In this document: one piece after another, positions 26,590 through 34,418 of the stretch
Layout: every line of letters begins with the position of its first letter
Position numbering within the stretch: position 1 is the stretch's first letter
Assembly (NCBI GenBank): GCA_023412475.1
Contig: JAEYNR010000031.1
Coordinates: 85,635 to 149,634 of the forward strand
Reading direction: 5' to 3'
Source of the DNA: Fibrobacterota bacterium
Lineage (GTDB): Bacteria > Fibrobacterota > Chitinivibrionia > Chitinivibrionales > Chitinispirillaceae
Length of the DNA stretch: 64,000 nt
Notes under the pieces: model-generated
The model's database searches: none
Seen by the model: only the letters and a program-made list of their open reading frames with translations
What the model was told of the DNA's origin: nothing
Translations under genes and position numbers: made by a program

Positions 26590-28146
26590 TCAGATATCTC
26601 CCGTGTAATTAACTACTATTACATCCGTAACGGCAGAAGATGAAATCTTCATCAGATAAATACCAGGCTGCAAGTTTAATTCATTGAGATTGAATTGTGC
26701 TGGTTGTGAAGGGACGTGATTACGTCTATGTACTTCTTTGCAAAGTCTTCCTGACATATCTGAAAGGGTGAATCTTATTGACTGTTTTGAGGGATGGTAA
26801 TGATACACTGTCAGAACCGAATTCCTCAGTTGTATGCAGCTTTTAATGCTGGTCTTTGTGAAGGGTACCGATGAAAATGGAGGTACAATTGTGGTCGCGA
26901 AATCCGCTTTCCACCAGTTTCCTGATATAAACAACAGACATAGAAGGCCAATGCTGTCACCATAGTAGTCTCCTTGAGGTTCTTTAATGATATTCCAACC
27001 TTTATTCAGGTACTCCTGATGAGTAGCATCACAAACACAGGCAGCAATAAAGGGTGCGGTAAAGGCTATATCCGAATAATTTACCAGCTTAGTGCCATCC
27101 AGTTTATATCCTGCAACGATTTTTTCAGGATCGTTATTTGTGACATTTTTCAACCAGTGGAGCATTTTATTGAGGTGTTCTTTTGCAGCAGCAGTTCCGT
27201 AATGGGCATAGTCAACTGCAATTCTCCATGGAAATCTGCATGCATTCCACGAATAATCGCCATCTGTTTGAGCTTCCAGAAAGTCGGGTTTTGCAGGTGC
27301 AGGAACCTTGTTTACTACAAAATCGGGCATCAGGCCGGTAGTGGTGGAGTAATTGGATGAGATCTGATTAATTAATGAGTAGATGGAATCTGCAGCTTCT
27401 ATCCAGAATTGGTCCTTTGTAGATGCATGATACGCTCTCATATGGTCAGCTATCCAGTCTGATGAGCGGGTGTTATAAGGAGAACCGTCCCAGTCACCAA
27501 GAGTGGTTCGTTTTGTCCCGCTTTTTCTTACGTCATCGCCTTTTAAACCCAGATTTATCATTGAATCTGCTTTTGCCTTATATTGGGTTGCTTCATTATC
27601 CCCCCATTGGATAGAGGCCAAAAGAAATGAGTATGCTATATCCATGTCTCCATCGGTAGCACCATCACTGTTACCGTTTACCGGGTCGATTACCCAGGAC
27701 ATGAGATTTTTATTTATTATACTTCTATGAAGATCGTAAAGCTTGACCATGCCATCGTAGTAAATTCTTGCAGAATCATCAAATCCTGCCATTAAGGCAA
27801 AGATAATCATTCCATAACCGTGAGCTTCTGAAGTGGTCACCTCTGTGCCTGATCCTCCAGTCCCTTTCATGTTGATATAATATCCATTGCCAATCTCTCC
27901 ACTTTCGGACTTTTTAAGATATTTAGATTTCCATTTCTGATAGCAGCTTTTTATTGTCTCATTCATCTCATTCTGGGTTACACTGGATGGTTTAATGCAT
28001 CCTGGAAAATTAACCTGCTGAGGAAAAGGTTTGCTCTGGGCATGAATTCCGGAATGTGTTAACATAAAGAAAAAGGCAATAATCAATGAAAATCTAATTT
28101 GAAATCTTAGAAGAAAAAACCGCTTAGAAGGTTCAGATCGGATCAT
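26590..28146 (-). CDS. Secreted glycoside hydrolase family 8 enzyme with C-terminal sorting domain
   Basis: 518 residues: signal peptide (1-36, ending Ile-His-Ala-Gln), GH8 barrel (about 45-415), and a type IX-like sorting domain (about 435-518) with Phe-Thr-Leu-Ser-Asp-Met-Ser-Gly-Arg-Leu and Gly-Ile-Tyr-Leu-Met-Lys-Ile. The catalytic acid is Glu107 in Thr-Ser-Glu-x-x-Gly-Tyr-Gly-Met; Asp165-Gly-Asp-Met-Asp-Ile-Ala-Tyr is the substrate-binding Asp motif. In Trp-Asn301-Ala-Cys-Arg-x-Pro-Trp-Arg, the residue that is the Asp base in cellulase-type GH8 is Asn, while a Glu (291) lies ten residues upstream. That suggests the subgroup with a Glu base (chitosanase/lichenase-like) rather than a plain endoglucanase. 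Substrate remains uncertain. Confidence 0.88.
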   Translation of the reverse strand: MIRSEPSKRFFLLRFQIRFSLIIAFFFMLTHSGIHAQSKPFPQQVNFPGCIKPSSVTQNEMNETIKSCYQKWKSKYLKKSESGEIGNGYYINMKGTGGSGTEVTTSEAHGYGMIIFALMAGFDDSARIYYDGMVKLYDLHRSIINKNLMSWVIDPVNGNSDGATDGDMDIAYSFLLASIQWGDNEATQYKAKADSMINLGLKGDDVRKSGTKRTTLGDWDGSPYNTRSSDWIADHMRAYHASTKDQFWIEAADSIYSLINQISSNYSTTTGLMPDFVVNKVPAPAKPDFLEAQTDGDYSWNACRFPWRIAVDYAHYGTAAAKEHLNKMLHWLKNVTNNDPEKIVAGYKLDGTKLVNYSDIAFTAPFIAACVCDATHQEYLNKGWNIIKEPQGDYYGDSIGLLCLLFISGNWWKADFATTIVPPFSSVPFTKTSIKSCIQLRNSVLTVYHYHPSKQSIRFTLSDMSGRLCKEVHRRNHVPSQPAQFNLNELNLQPGIYLMKISSSAVTDVIVVNYTGDI

Positions 28147-28475
28147 AAGACTAACCTCGCGAATGCCAGCAAAAAAGGCTTGATAAAATCAGACTATCTA
28201 CTCACCAGCAATTATGCTGCTCAATTCATATTTTTTGAGAAGACTTGATAATGATATAACCCTTTTTATAAAAGGGGAAATGAAAACTACTTCTAAATAT
28301 AAGCAATTACCCAGGTCCACTAGATAGATGTTGATAAACAGGTTCTGGTTTGCATTATAAAATTATAGTGTTAGCCGGCTTTGGTACACTATTAACTTGT
28401 TTTAATGAAACTACCAAAGTAAAATTAAAGGAATTTTTACGAAAAATTACAACCTTTTAGCCATCAGTGGGGAAT
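28147..28475. other. Spacer between divergent GH8 and chemoreceptor genes
   Basis: 329 AT-rich bases containing both promoters. TTTGGTACACTATTAACTTGTT near 28380 resembles, with an imperfect -12 element, the sigma-54-like site before the hsp20 genes; no sigma-28-type box with correct spacing was found. Confidence 0.3.
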
Positions 28476-30050
28476 ATGTTTGCATTTTTCAGGACACGGA
28501 TCCGAAATAAAATCGTCTTATTGCCGGTCATTTCAGTAATGGTTATGGGTATGTTTACATTGATATACCTCCCAACCAATAAAAGAACAGAACTTCAGAA
28601 TGTACTCTCTGAGCAGGTTACAGTTACTGCAGACCTGCTGGCTTTTGGCCTTGGAGTAGCTCTTGACTCGGACAGGTTTGATGCTATAGCTGAAGGGTTC
28701 AATGTTACTAAAGGAGTTGGAGCGGTATCTTATATACTTATATATGATAATGAGAATAACTTTCTGAGCGCATATAATCCAGATAGCATTAAAATTAGTG
28801 AGACCAGGTCAGATTTCAGTGAGAAACCGGTTAAAAACGGTACATATCTGGAGAAAGCCACCATTATTAAATATGGAAAACAATCCTATGGTACACTGGT
28901 AGTGGGTGTTTCCGTTGCATCCATCGATGCCAATGTACGTTCCTCTTTTCTGTTACTGTTGACAATAGCTTTAGGACTGATTGTTTTTTCAATAATAGTG
29001 TCACTGGTATTCAGCTCCCGCATAGTTGAACCACTGAACTCTGTTCAAAATGCGATGAAAGCTCTGGGGCAGCGTGATCTTACAAAACAGTGTAAAGTTA
29101 ACACTGCAGATGAGACGGCACAGATGGCTGAATCAGTTAATATAGCAATCGACTCACTCCGTCAATCACTATCTGTCACTTCCAGTGGAGCAACCAGAAT
29201 CTCTACTGCAGTAACTTCGCTTTCTGGCGTGTCTGAAATAATGGCTTCGAATTCAGCGGAAATGGCCGATAAATCTCAAACCATGTCTAAAGTAATCTCA
29301 GAAGCCATGGCAAGAATAGAAAACATGAAAAATTCCTCCAACGAGGTAACTAATTCCATACAGTCGATGGCCAGTTCAATAGATGAGATGAATGCTTCTC
29401 TTAATGAAGTGGCAAAAAATTGCGAAAACGAATCTAAAGTCGCAGCTACCGCATCTTCTAAAGTCAATGAGGCACAGTCAGTTATGCAGACATTGGGTGA
29501 TGCTGCCAAAGAGATCACTACCATCAATGATGTAATTAACAACATCGCTCAACAGACAAAGCTTCTTGCACTTAACGCTACTATCGAAGCGGCCAGTGCC
29601 GGTAATGCGGGAAAAGGATTTGCAGTAGTGGCTCAGGAAGTAAAAACTTTGGCACAACAGACTGATGGTGCCACAAATGAGATTGCTCGTCAGATTGAAG
29701 GAATCCAGACAAAAGCAAAAAACGCTATTACAGTAATCACGGAGATCGCCACTGTTGTGGATAATATCAATACTATTGCTCATTTCATAGCTGCAGCCGT
29801 AGAGCAGCAAAGTTCTACTATCGCCGGAATTGCCAGAATAGGAAATAGTACTTCTTCAAATGCTCAAATGATCTCCTCAGATGTTATCCGCTGGTCTGAA
29901 GAGATGAGCAGGATCTCTAATAGTTTTCTTACTGTTGATGAGGCCGCATCTATATCTGCACAGGGAGCTGAAGAGATCAAATGCAGTGTAAAAGAGCTCC
30001 AGCAACTGTCGATGGAGTTAACCAATACAGTTAATCAATTTGTGCTCTGA
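28476..30050 (+). CDS. Methyl-accepting chemotaxis protein
   Basis: 524 residues from the ATG at 28476 (GTGGGG just upstream; a GTG at 28467 is in frame). Membrane helices at about 13-35 and 160-183 bracket a periplasmic sensor of about 125 residues resembling a single Cache/4HB-sized domain. A HAMP segment follows (Ser-Ser-Arg-Ile-Val-Glu-Pro-Leu), then the long signalling coiled coil with hairpin Thr-Lys-Leu-Leu-Ala-Leu-Asn-Ala-Thr-Ile-Glu-Ala-Ala-Ser-Ala-Gly and Gly-Phe-Ala-Val-Val-Ala-Gln-Glu-Val. It would control CheA for motility or another chemosensory output. No che genes are near; the ligand is unknown. Confidence 0.93.
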   Translation: MFAFFRTRIRNKIVLLPVISVMVMGMFTLIYLPTNKRTELQNVLSEQVTVTADLLAFGLGVALDSDRFDAIAEGFNVTKGVGAVSYILIYDNENNFLSAYNPDSIKISETRSDFSEKPVKNGTYLEKATIIKYGKQSYGTLVVGVSVASIDANVRSSFLLLLTIALGLIVFSIIVSLVFSSRIVEPLNSVQNAMKALGQRDLTKQCKVNTADETAQMAESVNIAIDSLRQSLSVTSSGATRISTAVTSLSGVSEIMASNSAEMADKSQTMSKVISEAMARIENMKNSSNEVTNSIQSMASSIDEMNASLNEVAKNCENESKVAATASSKVNEAQSVMQTLGDAAKEITTINDVINNIAQQTKLLALNATIEAASAGNAGKGFAVVAQEVKTLAQQTDGATNEIARQIEGIQTKAKNAITVITEIATVVDNINTIAHFIAAAVEQQSSTIAGIARIGNSTSSNAQMISSDVIRWSEEMSRISNSFLTVDEAASISAQGAEEIKCSVKELQQLSMELTNTVNQFVL

Positions 30051-30073
30051 TTCCATAAAAGTGTCTTTGGGCA

Positions 30074-30131
30074 TGAATGCTAAAAAGCATTTTATCGGAA
30101 AATGTATGAAGAGGAGAATTTCTCCTCTTCT
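30074..30131. terminator. Bidirectional terminator between chemoreceptor gene and hcp
   Basis: A 10-bp perfect stem, GAAGAGGAGA (30108-30117) with TCTCCTCTTC (30121-30130), follows a smaller hairpin AATGC/GCATT at 30076-30091. The genes on both sides converge on it. Confidence 0.8.
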
Positions 30132-30142
30132 TTGCAATTCAA

Positions 30143-31783
30143 TTATGCGACTTTTGAATTTAGTATTGCGTCAAGATCTTCTTCCGCTGTGCTGACAGGT
30201 TTAATATTAAAGTTTTGCACCAGAAATGAAAGAATGTCTGGAGTAATAAATGCCGGAAGAGAAGGACCCAAACGTATATTCTTAATTCCCAGGTAAAGCA
30301 GAGATAAAAGAATTACTACTGCTTTCTGTTCATACCACGACAGAACCAGAGAGAGCGGGAGATCATTAATATCACAACCAAATGCTCCTGCTAAGGCCTG
30401 GGCAATTTTTACTGCAGAATATGCATCATTGCATTGGCCGATATCCAGAAGCCTGGGAAGTGGACCGATGGTTCCAAGGTCAAGATGATTAAAGCGGAAT
30501 TTACCACAGGCAAGTGTTAGTATAATTGTGTCCTTTGGCGTTTTTTCCACGAATTCAGTATAATAGTTTCGGCCTGGTTTTGCACCATCGCATCCGCCAA
30601 CCAGAAAGAAATGTTTAATACTGCCACTCTTTACAGCATCAATAACCTTATCAGCAACGCCCAGAACTGCATTGTGTCCAAATCCGGTAGTAAGTGTTGA
30701 TCCTGCTTTTTCTGGAAGACCGGGCAGCTCTTTTGCCCTGTTGATTACTGCTGAGAAATCATGGCCTTTGACATGCTTTACTCCGGGCCACCCAACAAGT
30801 CCGGTAGTAAAAACATTCTGGAAATAATTATCGCGTGGTTTCTGGATACAGTTGGTTGTAAAAAGAAAGACCACAGATATGTTATCAAACTCTTTCTGCT
30901 GATTCTGCCATGCCGTGCCGAAATGACCAACAAGATGTTTGTATTTTCTTAGTTGGGGGTATCCATGGGCAGGAAGCATTTCGCCGTGAGTGTAAATATT
31001 GACATCTTTCCCCTCTGTCTGTTTTAGCAACTCCTCAAGATCAAGAAGATCATGACCGCTGATAATAATGGCTGGTCCTTTTTTCCACGCAGTAGATACC
31101 TGAGTTGGTTGCGGGTGACCAAAACGGCCGGTATTTGCTTCATCCAGAATTTCCATGGTACGTACATTGATCTCTCCACACTTTAATGCCAACGCGGTCA
31201 GAGCTTCAATTGTAGGTTCTTTATTATTAAGATATGAAAGTGCTTCATGAAAATACGCAAATATGGAATCATCACTTTTCCCCAGAATATAGGCATGATC
31301 AGCATATGCAGCCATCCCTTTAAGGCCATATATTAGAAGCTGCTGCAGTGAACGGATATTTTCATCTGGCTGTTCCGCCATGATTCCGTACTCAACCCCC
31401 TGGGCAATCAGATCTGTTTCGTTTGAAGCAGTTGTGAATAGTGCTGCTTCAGGAAAATCATTGATGTCAGCGCCACTGTCTATTAACTGCTTAGCGAGCC
31501 TCTTTTTCAGAGTATCACCTTTTGCAATCATTGCACTTATAGCATGGGAATCAAAATTAACATTAGTAACAGTGGTAAACAAAGCTTCAATAGTGAATAT
31601 GTCAGCTTCGCTATCCTTTATGCCCCTTTTTCGAAGCGAATCTGCCAAATATCCAATTCCTATCAATTGATGAATAAGCAGATCCTGAAGTGATGCAACA
31701 TCTGGCTGTTTTCCACATACTCCAGAAATTGTGCATCCTGTGCCTTTGGCTGTTTGTTCGCATTGAAAGCAAAACATACTCAT
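30143..31783 (-). CDS. hcp: Hybrid cluster protein / hydroxylamine reductase
   Basis: 546 residues. The ATG at 31783 is chosen because AAGGAG sits seven bases before it; an in-frame ATG five codons upstream overlaps that ribosome site. The N-terminal cysteines Cys5, Cys8, Cys17 and Cys23 have the C-x2-C-x8-C-x5-C spacing of class I Hcp (a [4Fe-4S] cluster). Further cluster ligands lie in Val-Gly-Gly-Cys-Asp-Gly-Ala, Leu-Ala-Cys-Gly-Lys-Phe-Arg and Gly-Gln-Cys-Asn-Asp. Hcp protects anaerobes from nitrosative stress (NO and hydroxylamine reduction). No hcr reductase gene is adjacent, as usual for class I. It stands alone. Confidence 0.95.
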   Translation of the reverse strand: MSMFCFQCEQTAKGTGCTISGVCGKQPDVASLQDLLIHQLIGIGYLADSLRKRGIKDSEADIFTIEALFTTVTNVNFDSHAISAMIAKGDTLKKRLAKQLIDSGADINDFPEAALFTTASNETDLIAQGVEYGIMAEQPDENIRSLQQLLIYGLKGMAAYADHAYILGKSDDSIFAYFHEALSYLNNKEPTIEALTALALKCGEINVRTMEILDEANTGRFGHPQPTQVSTAWKKGPAIIISGHDLLDLEELLKQTEGKDVNIYTHGEMLPAHGYPQLRKYKHLVGHFGTAWQNQQKEFDNISVVFLFTTNCIQKPRDNYFQNVFTTGLVGWPGVKHVKGHDFSAVINRAKELPGLPEKAGSTLTTGFGHNAVLGVADKVIDAVKSGSIKHFFLVGGCDGAKPGRNYYTEFVEKTPKDTIILTLACGKFRFNHLDLGTIGPLPRLLDIGQCNDAYSAVKIAQALAGAFGCDINDLPLSLVLSWYEQKAVVILLSLLYLGIKNIRLGPSLPAFITPDILSFLVQNFNIKPVSTAEEDLDAILNSKVA

Positions 31784-31934
31784 ATTGATCTCCTTCAAAT
31801 AAGGTTAATTAATGTATCGTGCAATGCTGGTGAAGGTTTAAGGAAACTCATTAACCAGGCTTATAACACCAATATAGCACAATACAATGTTTACCAAATT
31901 GATCTACATCAAGAAGTAGAGAGATTCTTTGGGA

Positions 31935-32105
31935 GAAGAAAGTTCCAAATCACAATTCCTAAATCCTGATTAAATTCCAAAAACTCAAATTCCAAACAGG
32001 GATTAAGAGTGTTTCAGTTAGCTACTCATTTATCATTGAGTTTTTTTTCCCATTTCTTGTTCTTGTTCTTGTTTCGAATTTCGAATTTCGTGCTTATTTT
32101 TATAA
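31935..32105 (+). repeat. Dispersed intergenic repeat A, copy 2
   Basis: Blocks in order: AGTTCCAAATCACAA, CTAAATCCTG, AATTCCAAACAGG, GATTAAGAGTGTTTC, TTGTTCTTGTTCTTG, then TTTCGAATTTCGTGCTTAT. It fills most of the spacer between hcp and the 32261 gene. Copies are at 9985-10125 (inverted), 49300-49490 and 53700-53835. Confidence 0.65.
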
Positions 32106-32260
32106 AAATCCCAACCAGAAAATTCCTAAACATTTAATTACCTCAAAGTGATAGCACACTTCGAAGAGATATTCTGTTTATTTGTCCCCTGTTATATTTA
32201 TATTTTACAACATTTGTGGAGTTCCTTTTTACATAACGGTTCTGATGTCTAAAGTGTATA

Positions 32261-33505
32261 ATGAGTAAATTTTTTATCTTTTCCCTTAAAAGCAAGTTTT
32301 TCTGGTTACTGTTTGGTATAGCCCTTATATTGAGATTGGCCCTTGTCTGGATTCTTCCTTTTGGGCAGACAGTAAAATATGGACTGCAAGGGCTTAATGA
32401 CGAGCCATCACACTACAATTATGTAAAATATCTGGCGGAAAATCGCCAGTTTCCTGTGCAGACAGAGTCCAGTAAGAGTGCTCAGGCTTTTGAGCATAAT
32501 ATTTATGAGTATTATCAGGCACCGCTTTATTATGTTGCAAATGCTCTTTTTGTCCCATTAACCGGTTTAAAAGGTGCATTATATGCTGGAAGGATGATAT
32601 CCTGGTTTTTTGGGATTTTAACTCTGCTGATATTGTGTAATATTCTTCATTTGATCTGTCCAAATAAAAAGGTAATTGCTTCAGGAGTGCTGCTGTGCGC
32701 TTTTCTTCCCACTCACATCTATTTTTGTTCACTGCTTTCCAATGATTCGATCAGTTGGTTTGCTGGTAGCTGGTTGCTTTACCTTTTAATGTCTCATGAT
32801 AAAGTGTCTGATAAACAAAATGCCAAGTATGCCATTTACCTTTCATTTGTTATGGCTTTTGCCGTTATGACTAAAAGCTCTTCATTTATGTATTATCCGT
32901 TGATGGCTTATTCATTTTTCTATAATTTCCGTAAGAAAGGTGAAATAGAACTACTCTGGTGGGCGATAATATCCATTTCCTTTTCACTGGTATTGGTTTT
33001 TCCCTGGTATTGGCGCAGTTGGCATCTTTATGGAAGTCTGTTCGCTATAGACATCGGTTTTGGGCCACCTGGTTCTTATCTACGTTCAGCAGGGGAGATA
33101 GCTCAATTTGGTGCAGCAACGGCCAGATTGTTCTGGTTCCCAATGCAGCACGTGTCAAAAAGTGGTATTCTGGTGAATGTTTTAAATATTCTGGGGCCGT
33201 TATTGATTCTTTTGTATGCGTTTCTGGCAATACTGGATGCATCGATAAGGGTATGGAAGAGAAAGCTGAGATTTAAAGAACAGATACTCTGGTTGACGTT
33301 ATTACTGGCTGTAGCCGCATATGTAAAGCTTAACATGAGCTGGGCTAATGCGGAGGGAAGATATCTGTTTACGGCTCTAGCACCTGTAATTGCCTTGCTT
33401 TGTGCATCACCGGCAAGATTGTTTTCAAAAAGTAATGCAATGTATCATTTGGGATTTGCCGGGGTAGCAGGTCTTTACGGATATTTATATTTTTTTGTAA
33501 TCTGA
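32261..33505 (+). CDS. Polytopic membrane glycosyltransferase (PMT/ArnT-like, GT-C fold)
   Basis: 414 residues with about ten hydrophobic segments. The first periplasmic loop after helix 1 contains Asn-Asp-Glu-Pro-Ser-His-Tyr-Asn-Tyr-Val-Lys-Tyr-Leu, the Asp-Glu-x-x-His/Tyr motif of GT-C glycosyltransferases that use lipid-linked sugars. The repeated aromatic helices and C-terminal Asn-Ala-Glu-Gly-Arg-Tyr-Leu also fit the family. It would transfer a sugar outside the inner membrane; acceptor unknown. It is a single gene between hcp and a repeat-bearing spacer. Confidence 0.75.
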   Translation: MSKFFIFSLKSKFFWLLFGIALILRLALVWILPFGQTVKYGLQGLNDEPSHYNYVKYLAENRQFPVQTESSKSAQAFEHNIYEYYQAPLYYVANALFVPLTGLKGALYAGRMISWFFGILTLLILCNILHLICPNKKVIASGVLLCAFLPTHIYFCSLLSNDSISWFAGSWLLYLLMSHDKVSDKQNAKYAIYLSFVMAFAVMTKSSSFMYYPLMAYSFFYNFRKKGEIELLWWAIISISFSLVLVFPWYWRSWHLYGSLFAIDIGFGPPGSYLRSAGEIAQFGAATARLFWFPMQHVSKSGILVNVLNILGPLLILLYAFLAILDASIRVWKRKLRFKEQILWLTLLLAVAAYVKLNMSWANAEGRYLFTALAPVIALLCASPARLFSKSNAMYHLGFAGVAGLYGYLYFFVI

Positions 33506-33589
33506 AATGATCGGAAATGAACAAACCAGAATGTGGATTTTCCTGTGTTTAGAATTTTAACTTAATACAGAAATGTATATTATGCGATT

Positions 33590-33725
33590 CACTAAAGAGA
33601 TGCTCTACGGTGGACAGGGCCGCCTTCCATAGTACTAAGTACAGTGGACAGGCGGTAAAAGAACTGAACGAAAAGTCGAAATCAAGAATTATCAGTGGTT
33701 TGCTTACTGATCAGATATCGTTTCT
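33590..33725. repeat. Dispersed intergenic repeat B, copy 1
   Basis: TACTAAGTACAGTGGACAGG followed by CGGTAAAAGAA and a later TCAAGAATTATCAG, with a second partial CGGTGGACAGGGC at 33608. The same core is found at 49175 and 56900. It lies between convergent genes. Confidence 0.5.
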
Positions 33726-33727
33726 GA

Positions 33728-34336
33728 TTAGCACTGATTCCTGCATATCTGCTTAGCTGCTGTTCTTTCGAAAACGGAACGGATCCGGTTGAATACCTCT
33801 TCAATTGTGCCGCATCCCTGGATATCTTTCACCAGATTTTTTGGTCTGTAATATGAGAGGCAGGGTTCACTCTGTTTTTTATAGGTGTTGATCCTGTTTT
33901 GAATAATCTGAGGATCAGCATCATCCACACGGCCTTCAATCGAAGCACGCCTGGCAAGTCGTGAATGAATCTCTTCATCTTCAACAGAGATATTTATAAC
34001 ACAATCAAGTATGATTCCCAACTCTGAGAGTATCTTGTCAAGGGCTTTTGCCTGTGGGAGACTACGTGGAAATCCATCCAGAAGAAAGCCGCTGGCGACA
34101 TCCTTTTGGGACAGACGGTCTTTAACCATGGCAATAGTTACATCATCAGGAACGAGCACTCCTTTGTTGCTGTACATTTTGGCAGTGCGGCCAAGTTCGG
34201 TGTTGTTTTTAATGTGGCAACGGAACATATCTCCGGTGGAGATATGTGGGACAGAGAGCAGCTCGCTCAGTTTTACCGCTTGAGTTCCTTTTCCTGCTCC
34301 CGGAGGTCCAAACAAGACTACATTTTTTCCTGACAT
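33728..34336 (-). CDS. adk: Adenylate kinase
   Basis: 202 residues. P-loop Gly-Pro-Pro-Gly-Ala-Gly-Lys-Gly-Thr (10-18), Ile-Ser-Thr-Gly-Asp-Met-Phe-Arg (AMP binding) and Leu-Asp-Gly-Phe-Pro-Arg-Ser at 86-92. The LID region (about 127-141, Arg-Arg-Ala-Ser-Ile-Glu-Gly-Arg-Val-Asp-Asp) is the short form without zinc cysteines. It interconverts ATP and AMP with two ADP. It is the last gene downstream of uvrA on the minus strand, 82 bases away, and is separated from the usual secY context. Confidence 0.95.
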   Translation of the reverse strand: MSGKNVVLFGPPGAGKGTQAVKLSELLSVPHISTGDMFRCHIKNNTELGRTAKMYSNKGVLVPDDVTIAMVKDRLSQKDVASGFLLDGFPRSLPQAKALDKILSELGIILDCVINISVEDEEIHSRLARRASIEGRVDDADPQIIQNRINTYKKQSEPCLSYYRPKNLVKDIQGCGTIEEVFNRIRSVFERTAAKQICRNQC

Positions 34337-34418
34337 GTTTACTCCCGTATAAAAGGTTACAAGATGAGTCTTAGTTGCAAAAGAGAATATATGTTACAAC
34401 TTTCATAATAGCTTCCTG

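Noticed and set aside
28320..28475. c-di-GMP riboswitch or sigma-28 promoter before the chemoreceptor
   Set aside because: No GEMM core was found, and the TAAA/GCCG pair has 12 bases between, not 15.
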